Shown here one piece after another: positions 15,109 through 20,367 of a stretch of DNA of 20,367 bases. Made by a program: the position numbers and the translations under genes. The DNA comes from Lachnospiraceae bacterium UBA7179 (GTDB lineage: Bacteria > Bacillota > Clostridia > Lachnospirales > Lachnospiraceae). How positions within the stretch are numbered: the stretch's first letter is position 1; every line of letters begins with the position of its first letter. The notes beneath the pieces are model-generated. The model saw only the letters and a program-made list of their open reading frames with translations, had not been told where the DNA came from and searched no databases. The stretch covers positions 16,659-37,025 of the forward strand of contig DKVL01000108.1 of assembly GCA_002491195.1 (NCBI GenBank). Direction: 5' to 3'.

Positions 15109-16470
15109 CTATGCTTCTACACTTCGAACCACCACTGTCGAATCCATGTCATAATATCCCACTGTATTCTTATCAGAGACAACCGTCACATCAAGTGCAT
15201 CATAAAGCCTGTGGTACACCTTAAAATCATCCCCCTCATAGCCTGTCACACCGAAGGAAAGCAGGTACTCGCCTCCCTGCAGCGACATCTTCTGTGTAAA
15301 ACAGACTTCTTTGCGATCACCTGCTCTGACTGGCTCCAGAAAAGCCTTCTCAAACATTGTATTTGTTCCCGTGATCTCTGTCCCCTTGGCTGTCTTAAAA
15401 GAAAAGGCAAAGATCGGCGCCGGTAAATCCTGGTAAAATCTCACTCGCATATAGATATGAAATTCAAGCCCCTTTAAAATAGAATTTGTTCTGGTTCCAC
15501 GATCGTCTGTCAGATAGATCTCCTCAATGTCCGCCTGCCTCGTCCCATATTCCAGTATCTTTGACTCCTGTTCATCCCCTGACTGTTGTCTTGCGCGCTT
15601 CTGGACTGCGGCCTGTGTCTGAACTGCCTCCTGAACCTCAGCGTCATTGAGCAGATTCTGTTCTGCTTTCGATATGGGCAGCTCCGGCTGCCCGGGAAGT
15701 TCATACTGTCCTACCAATACGCGCTTATAGTCATCAATCATCGCTTTCGGAGACCCTTCCCCGAGCTTCACGCCCCGATTGAGCAGGATCACTCTGTCAC
15801 AGTACTTTGCAATACTGCTCAGATCATGACTCACAATCATAATCGTCTTGCCCATTTTCTTAAATTCATCAAACTTGTGATAGCACTTTGCCTGGAAAAA
15901 GACATCTCCGACAGAGAGCGCTTCGTCCACAATCAGAATCTCCGGATCGATATTGATCGCCACCGAAAAAGCCAGACGCACAAACATGCCGCTCGAGTAG
16001 GTCTTCACCGGTTGATGGACATAGTCACCAATATCCGCAAAATCAAGAATGTCCTGCATTCTCGCCTCGATTTCCTCATTAGAAAAACCGTTCATGGTAC
16101 CGTTAAGATAGATATTCTCTATGCCCGAATATTCCATATTAAAGCCGGCGCCCAGCTCCAGCAGCGCAGAAATCCGCCCGTTGACAGTGACGCTGCCGCT
16201 CGTTGGATTCAAGACACCTGTTATGATTTTTAAAATCGTCGATTTACCCGAACCATTTGTTCCAATGATTCCAACACACTCCCCCTGCCCGACATCAAAA
16301 CTGATATCAGACAACGCGTGCGCCTCGCGGTATTTCTGCTGTCTGGTAAGCTTTAACGCCTCCTTGAGTCTGTCCATCGGCTTGTCATAGAGCTTATAAA
16401 CTTTGCTGACATGTTCCACCGCAATCGCGGTTCTTGCATTCACAGCATTTTCTTCCATAGTTCCCCCCAT
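15109..16470 (-). CDS. wzt: Polysaccharide ABC exporter ATPase with C-terminal Wzt-type domain
   Basis: A 453-residue protein. The ATPase domain covers about residues 15-255: Walker A GTNGSGKST at 70-78, signature YSSGM at 158-162, Walker B ILIVDEA at 178-184 and the switch His215. It matches the Wzt/TagH/RgpD class, including LELGAGFNMEYSG near 104-116. A low-complexity linker rich in Gln, Ala and Glu (about 260-310) leads to a beta-sandwich of about 140 residues. This has the features of the Wzt C-terminal domain (IEEIYLTD, then LEFHIYMRVRF, then GEYLLSFGV). In E. coli O9a this domain binds the capped end of the chain. The ATG at 16470 has AAAGGTGAG at normal spacing; a second ATG at 16458 follows a run of G and is possible. 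Its permease partner is directly upstream. Confidence 0.93.
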   Translation of the reverse strand: MGGTMEENAVNARTAIAVEHVSKVYKLYDKPMDRLKEALKLTRQQKYREAHALSDISFDVGQGECVGIIGTNGSGKSTILKIITGVLNPTSGSVTVNGRISALLELGAGFNMEYSGIENIYLNGTMNGFSNEEIEARMQDILDFADIGDYVHQPVKTYSSGMFVRLAFSVAINIDPEILIVDEALSVGDVFFQAKCYHKFDEFKKMGKTIMIVSHDLSSIAKYCDRVILLNRGVKLGEGSPKAMIDDYKRVLVGQYELPGQPELPISKAEQNLLNDAEVQEAVQTQAAVQKRARQQSGDEQESKILEYGTRQADIEEIYLTDDRGTRTNSILKGLEFHIYMRVRFYQDLPAPIFAFSFKTAKGTEITGTNTMFEKAFLEPVRAGDRKEVCFTQKMSLQGGEYLLSFGVTGYEGDDFKVYHRLYDALDVTVVSDKNTVGYYDMDSTVVVRSVEA

Positions 16471-16493
16471 TTCAGGCGCTCACCTTTCCCCTC

Positions 16494-16694
16494 ATGCCGC
16501 CTCAGCGGCACAAACAATCCATGAAGAACGCTGCCCTTTGGCCGCTTAGAAAATCTCTTCACACTACCCATCGTGCCGCCATAAGCAGCACAAACAATCC
16601 GTGAAGAACGCTGCCCTTTGCGTTCTTCTGTGTGAAGCTTTAGATTTTCTTAGCGGGCGTCCTTTGGCCGCTTAGAAAATCTCTTCACACTACC
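16494..16694. repeat. Two copies of a structured intergenic repeat between wzm and wzt
   Basis: Copy 1 spans about 16494-16568 and copy 2 about 16573-16694. They share a 37-base block with two substitutions (16504-16540 and 16584-16620, ending GAAGAACGCTGCCCTTTG). They also share an exact 34-base block (16535-16568 and 16661-16694, beginning CCTTTGGCCGCTTAG). Copy 2 has about 46 further bases between these blocks that copy 1 lacks. That middle part makes two stems: GAAGAACGC at 16603-16611 with 16620-16628, and a long imperfect stem joining 16630-16656 to 16668-16690. No coding frame is present. The repeat begins right at the permease stop codon. Confidence 0.8.
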
Positions 16695-17509
16695 TACAGC
16701 ACATCCGCAAAATGCACCTTAAGCCTTCGAAAGATCACCGTCCCAATCCCAAACAATACCACCGTGACAGCCCAGAAATACACGGTCATGGCACCATCCT
16801 GCCAGAACCACCTGTCAGCAAACATCGCATTCCTGTATCCATTTACAACATAAAAGATCGGATTGCATTTGATAATTGCCTGGAGCACAGGTTCCCCGTC
16901 AAGCATCGCGATATTCCACAAGATCGGCGTAGCCCACATGCCGATCTGCAGGAAAATATTGACGATCTGCATCAAGTCCCGGAAAAAGACAGCAATCGCA
17001 CAGGTTGTATAGCTGAGTGCCAGCACAAACATGAACAGGCAAAAACTAAAATAAATCAGCTGCAGCAGATACAAATCCGGTTTATAGCCATATGCAAAAT
17101 ACAGCAGAAGCATAAATACGACAAAAAAGAGATGCGTAAACGATGCCGCGATCAGTTTCACAACCGGAATGATACGAATCTGAAATACCACCTTTTTGAC
17201 CAGATAGCTGTACTCGATCAGAGACGTTGTACCGTTGCTGACCGACTCACTGAAATAGAACCATGGCACGAGTCCCGCCGTCAGCCACAGAACATACGGT
17301 GCTTCCACTCCCGCTGTCAGCAGTTCCTTCTTGTCTGCCATCATGATATGACCAAACACAAACCAGTACAGCAGTACCGTCACGACTGGATGCGCAAACG
17401 CCCATACCCGTCCCAGATACGAGCCTGCGAAGCGGTTCTTAAAATCATTTTTCGCCAGTTTCCAGATCAACTGCCTCGACTGCCACAGCCCCACCAAACT
17501 ATTTCTCAT
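16694..17509 (-). CDS. wzm: Polysaccharide ABC exporter permease (ABC-2 type)
   Basis: A 271-residue integral membrane protein with six predicted hydrophobic segments (about residues 35-55, 70-88, 110-138, 142-168, 174-195 and 238-258) and an amphipathic basic N-terminus (WKLAKNDFKNRFAGSYLG). This topology and the motif LGRVWAFAHPVV at 32-43 are typical of the Wzm/TagG/RgpC permeases that carry undecaprenyl-linked polymers across the membrane. The start codon overlaps the rfbC stop in an ATGA junction (17506-17509), implying translational coupling. The stop at 16694-16696 touches the repeat that separates it from wzt. With no Wzx or Wzy in the window, this pair is the obvious export route for the chain. 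Confidence 0.93.
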   Translation of the reverse strand: MRNSLVGLWQSRQLIWKLAKNDFKNRFAGSYLGRVWAFAHPVVTVLLYWFVFGHIMMADKKELLTAGVEAPYVLWLTAGLVPWFYFSESVSNGTTSLIEYSYLVKKVVFQIRIIPVVKLIAASFTHLFFVVFMLLLYFAYGYKPDLYLLQLIYFSFCLFMFVLALSYTTCAIAVFFRDLMQIVNIFLQIGMWATPILWNIAMLDGEPVLQAIIKCNPIFYVVNGYRNAMFADRWFWQDGAMTVYFWAVTVVLFGIGTVIFRRLKVHFADVL

Positions 17510-18090
17510 CGTTTAAAATCCTTTATTCCGCCCCATCTCTGATCCTTGTCGGAAAAGGTCAGGACCATTCCTTCCGGGATCGGCCACTGAATCCCGATCT
17601 CAGGGTCACTCCACAACAGTCCGCCCTCATCATTGGGATGGTAGAAATCCGAGCATTTATAACAAAATTCTGCATACTCTGACAGAACCAGAAAACCATG
17701 GGCAAAATTTTTCGGGATAAAAAACTGTTTCTTATTCTCCTCTGACAAGACCACTCCAAACCATTTCCCAAATGTCTTCGATCCCTCTCTCAAGTCCACC
17801 GCCACATCAAACACTTCCCCCCGCACAACGCGGACAAGCTTATCCTGCGGATACTGTTTCTGAAAATGAAGCCCTCGCAGGACACCTCTTTTCGATGCAG
17901 ACTGGTTGTCCTGCACAAACACCTGATCAATCCCTGCTTCCCTGAAATCATGATCGTTGTAGGTTTCCATAAAATAACCTCTGTTATCTCCAAACACCTG
18001 CGGTGTGACCAGCTTAAGTCCCTCTATGACCACTTTATCATCATTGCCATTGCCGCAGGCAATGCATTCCTCTACTGTAATTTTTCCCAT
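17506..18090 (-). CDS. rfbC: dTDP-4-dehydrorhamnose 3,5-epimerase
   Basis: A 194-residue cytoplasmic cupin enzyme that converts dTDP-4-keto-6-deoxy-glucose to dTDP-4-keto-L-rhamnose. Key features are FGDNRGYF at 33-40, the catalytic His in RGLHFQ (72-77, His75), Lys84 in PQDKLVRVVRG, VFDVAVDLR at 93-101, and Tyr144 in the EFCYK segment. The length is close to the family norm, with about ten extra residues (CGNGNDD region, 12-18) inside the N-terminal arm. The MGKI start agrees with related clostridial proteins as I know them, although the AAAGGAA site is about 13 bases upstream, longer than usual. The rfbB and rfbD partners are not in the window. Confidence 0.95.
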   Translation of the reverse strand: MGKITVEECIACGNGNDDKVVIEGLKLVTPQVFGDNRGYFMETYNDHDFREAGIDQVFVQDNQSASKRGVLRGLHFQKQYPQDKLVRVVRGEVFDVAVDLREGSKTFGKWFGVVLSEENKKQFFIPKNFAHGFLVLSEYAEFCYKCSDFYHPNDEGGLLWSDPEIGIQWPIPEGMVLTFSDKDQRWGGIKDFKR

Positions 18091-18150
18091 TGTTTAGCAT
18101 ATTCCTTTCTTATTTCTAAAATTCTCAAACCCACCATCGGCACAAACACT

Positions 18151-19461
18151 TCACTCAATTCCCAGATAGCTGACATTCAAGTCGACTCTTCCCTCGATCC
18201 CTGCAACACTGCCGCTTGACGTGTACTGCCACATATCATACCGGCCTGTGTACAGAGGCGTATCCCTGTACTCCGCAAGCCAGATCTTTGGCGAATCCAT
18301 CTCGTCCACGTTCAGATTGTTATAATACCAATAACGACTAGAATACACCCCTGCATCCAGTCCCGCATTCCGAATTGTCCTGCAGAATGCATTCGCTATC
18401 GCTGTTCTCGCCGCCGGGTCAAGACCGTCTGCCCTTCCGTTTCCTCCAGCTCCTTCTATGTCAATATAAACCGGATAATCGATCTCCTGATCACCGAGCA
18501 GGGATACTACCATGCTCGCCTCCTCGACCGCCTCCACAATATTTGTCGCCTGTGTAAAGAAATACAATCCGACCTTGATCCCTGCCTTCTTGGCACCTGT
18601 CAGGTTTTTATAGAAATACGGATCTTCGATCAGCCATCCAGAAGATGACCCTCTGTAACCACACCTTATGATCGCAAAATCGACGCCTTCCGCCTTTACA
18701 ACCTCCCAGTCAATCTCACCGTTCCACTTTGACACGTCGATTCCAAGTTTGACCGCGTTCTCACGCTCATCCTTCTCCATGTCCAGCAATGCCGTGTACT
18801 GAGTGTCATCCTCGTCCTCGCTGTCGATTTTCTTCTCCTTCGTATCCTCCTTGAGAATATCTACTTCCGACTCATCATGCACAAAAAGATCGATATCATC
18901 AATAACAGTATAAGTAACAATAGATTTGACCCTGACATTGACCGGAGATGCAGGCACTTTGAAACCTGGCTGCTCATTCAGGGAAACCTCGTATTCACCT
19001 GGCTTTATGTCTGAGACCATGATAACACCGTCCTTGTCATCATCGACATACACGCCAATGTCCGCGATCTCCACAGAAAATTCCTCTCCCGATACCATAT
19101 CGCCCCTGTCATCCACGATCTTCACCCTGATATCGCGCTCCACAGAACTTGCCAGAACAGTGAGACTGCGCACAGATTCACCATTCTCATCCACCTCATC
19201 ATATGTAGTCTGGCTGGAACGATTGGGCACCTCAGCATCAAAAAAATCGCTGTCTTTCATAAACGCTGACAGATCAGCACCATGTACTTTTCCGTCTGCC
19301 TCGATAATTTGATGCGAAACACTGTCTGTATTGTTACTGGCGGCTGGGTTTGAACCTTTATCCATTAATTTATTATAGTTCATCAACACCACTGCCGCCA
19401 TCACCACAAGCAGCGAACACAGGATAAGCAGTATTCCGATCTTCTTTCCCTTAGAGCCCAT
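18151..19461 (-). CDS. Membrane-anchored GH25 muramidase with Ig-like domain
   Basis: A 436-residue protein. A short basic N-terminus and one hydrophobic segment (about residues 8-28) act as an uncleaved signal anchor, placing the rest outside the cell. Residues about 105-190 resemble a small beta-sandwich of the SpaA/CnaB kind (IKPGEYEVSL). An acidic, low-complexity stretch (about 195-230) precedes the GH25 domain (about 238-436). There GIDVSKWNG contains Asp242 and YPVYIDIEG contains the Asp334/Glu336 pair; WLAEY and MWQYTSSG complete the signature. GH25 enzymes cleave the MurNAc-GlcNAc bond of peptidoglycan. The ATG at 19461 follows GAGG at six bases; a TTG two codons upstream also opens the frame. 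It overlaps the end of rfbA by 11 bp. Its place between rfbA and rfbC is unusual; a role in wall remodelling at glycan attachment sites is a guess. Confidence 0.9.
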   Translation of the reverse strand: MGSKGKKIGILLILCSLLVVMAAVVLMNYNKLMDKGSNPAASNNTDSVSHQIIEADGKVHGADLSAFMKDSDFFDAEVPNRSSQTTYDEVDENGESVRSLTVLASSVERDIRVKIVDDRGDMVSGEEFSVEIADIGVYVDDDKDGVIMVSDIKPGEYEVSLNEQPGFKVPASPVNVRVKSIVTYTVIDDIDLFVHDESEVDILKEDTKEKKIDSEDEDDTQYTALLDMEKDERENAVKLGIDVSKWNGEIDWEVVKAEGVDFAIIRCGYRGSSSGWLIEDPYFYKNLTGAKKAGIKVGLYFFTQATNIVEAVEEASMVVSLLGDQEIDYPVYIDIEGAGGNGRADGLDPAARTAIANAFCRTIRNAGLDAGVYSSRYWYYNNLNVDEMDSPKIWLAEYRDTPLYTGRYDMWQYTSSGSVAGIEGRVDLNVSYLGIE

Positions 19462-20320
19462 TGGCAACCTCTACAAGATACTTTCCGTAATCCGTCTTCA
19501 TCAACGGTTCCGCAAGTTTCAACAACTGCTCCCTTGTGATGAACCCCCTCTTATATGCGATCTCCTCGATGCAGGAAATATACAGCCCCTGCCGCTTCTG
19601 AAACGCACACACAAAGTCTGCGGCATCCAGAAGAGAATCATGGTTCCCTGTATCCAGCCACGCAAAACCGCGGCCCATTGTCTCAACCGTCAGCGTCCCA
19701 CGCCGAAGGTATTCGTTGTTGATGCTTGTGATCTCGATCTCTCCCCGTGCAGACGGTTTGACATTTCTGGCAATCCCGACCACGTCATTGTCATAAAAAT
19801 AGAGTCCTGGCACCGCATAATTGCTCTTTGGTTTTTCCGGCTTTTCCTCAATGGAAATCGCCTTTCCGTCCTTGTCAAACTCCACAACACCATACTCTCT
19901 GGGATCACGCACATAATATCCAAATATCGTAGCGCCGCTTTCCTTCGCCGCAACACGCAGCAGCAGCTTTGAAAAGCTCTGCCCATAGAAGATATTATCG
20001 CCAAGCACCAGCGCCACCGAATCTTCTCCGATAAAATCAGCACCAATAATAAATGCATCCGCAAGTCCCCTTGGCTGCTCCTGCACTGCATAATTCATAT
20101 GAAGCCCCAGCTGTTCTCCTGTGCCAAACAACTCCTCAAACACCGGAAGATCACGCGGCGTCGAGATGATCAGAATATCCCTGATCCCCGCAAGCATCAG
20201 TGTCGATAACGGATAATAGATCATCGGCTTGTCATAAACCGGCATGATCTGTTTTGAGATTGCTTTTGTCAGAGGATAAAGCCTGGTGCCAGACCCCCCT
20301 GCTAATATAATACCTTTCAT
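19451..20320 (-). CDS. rfbA: Glucose-1-phosphate thymidylyltransferase
   Basis: A 289-residue cytoplasmic nucleotidyltransferase that makes dTDP-glucose from dTTP and glucose-1-phosphate, the first step to dTDP-L-rhamnose. It carries LAGGSGTRLYPLT at 6-18, EQPRGLADAF at 81-90, the metal-binding Asp108 in LVLGDNIF, and EKPEKPKSNYAV for sugar binding. Length and motifs match RfbA/RmlA throughout. The start ATG follows AAAGGAG at about nine bases. It is the most upstream gene in view, about 47 bases from the window edge, with no promoter visible in that short stretch. Its substrate would come from the phosphoglucomutase encoded at 4413-6140. Confidence 0.97.
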   Translation of the reverse strand: MKGIILAGGSGTRLYPLTKAISKQIMPVYDKPMIYYPLSTLMLAGIRDILIISTPRDLPVFEELFGTGEQLGLHMNYAVQEQPRGLADAFIIGADFIGEDSVALVLGDNIFYGQSFSKLLLRVAAKESGATIFGYYVRDPREYGVVEFDKDGKAISIEEKPEKPKSNYAVPGLYFYDNDVVGIARNVKPSARGEIEITSINNEYLRRGTLTVETMGRGFAWLDTGNHDSLLDAADFVCAFQKRQGLYISCIEEIAYKRGFITREQLLKLAEPLMKTDYGKYLVEVANGL

Positions 20321-20367
20321 GAATCGTCTGCTCCTTTTATTTTCTTCCTGTTACAGGCATCAAGCCA

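Noticed and set aside
16494..16694. CRISPR-like array
   Set aside because: There are only two copies, of unequal length and differing by an internal deletion, with no regular spacers and no cas genes nearby.

Overview
The window reads as one strand of a cell-surface polysaccharide locus from a Gram-positive anaerobe, most likely a clostridium of the Lachnospiraceae type. This placement is inferred from moderate G+C, strong AGGAGG-type ribosome binding sites, a membrane-anchored GH25 muramidase, and protein styles such as the RfbC N-terminus and the long two-domain GT2 enzymes. All fourteen genes lie on the minus strand, so the locus is read from the right end (20320) to the left (78). I found no tRNA, rRNA, CRISPR array or transposase gene.

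Right part (20320-15109), precursor and export: rfbA (glucose-1-phosphate thymidylyltransferase), a membrane-anchored GH25 muramidase, rfbC (dTDP-4-keto-6-deoxyglucose 3,5-epimerase), then an ABC-2 polysaccharide exporter. The exporter is a Wzm-like permease, overlapping rfbC by 4 bp, and a Wzt-like ATPase with a C-terminal glycan-recognition-type domain. rfbB and rfbD, needed to complete dTDP-L-rhamnose, are not in the window. The wzm-wzt gap holds two copies of a structured repeat, one an internally deleted form of the other.

Middle part (14998-6466), polymer assembly and possible chain capping: a 710-residue methyltransferase fused to an APH/protein-kinase-like domain, followed by three large GT2 proteins. 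The methyltransferase-kinase next to a Wzt with an extended C-terminus resembles the WbdD/Wzt chain-termination system of E. coli O9a. Two of the GT2 proteins carry a non-catalytic-looking N-terminal GT-A relic, an intact GT2 domain and a shared C-terminal beta module. The third has two intact GT2 domains, and its last codons come from a 170-bp MITE-like palindromic insertion.

Left part (6140-78), probably a second transcription unit behind an AT-rich leader: phosphoglucomutase (supplies glucose-1-phosphate to RfbA), a GtrA-family membrane protein, two GT2 enzymes and a GT-C-like membrane protein. GtrA plus the GT-C protein suggests a lipid-linked, extracytoplasmic side-chain decoration step.

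Overall model (inference): glucose-6-P becomes glucose-1-P, then dTDP-rhamnose. GT2 enzymes build a rhamnose-containing chain in the cytoplasm, which may be capped by the methyltransferase-kinase and is exported by Wzm/Wzt. Outside the membrane it may be decorated by the GtrA/GT-C branch, with the muramidase working on the wall where the glycan is attached.
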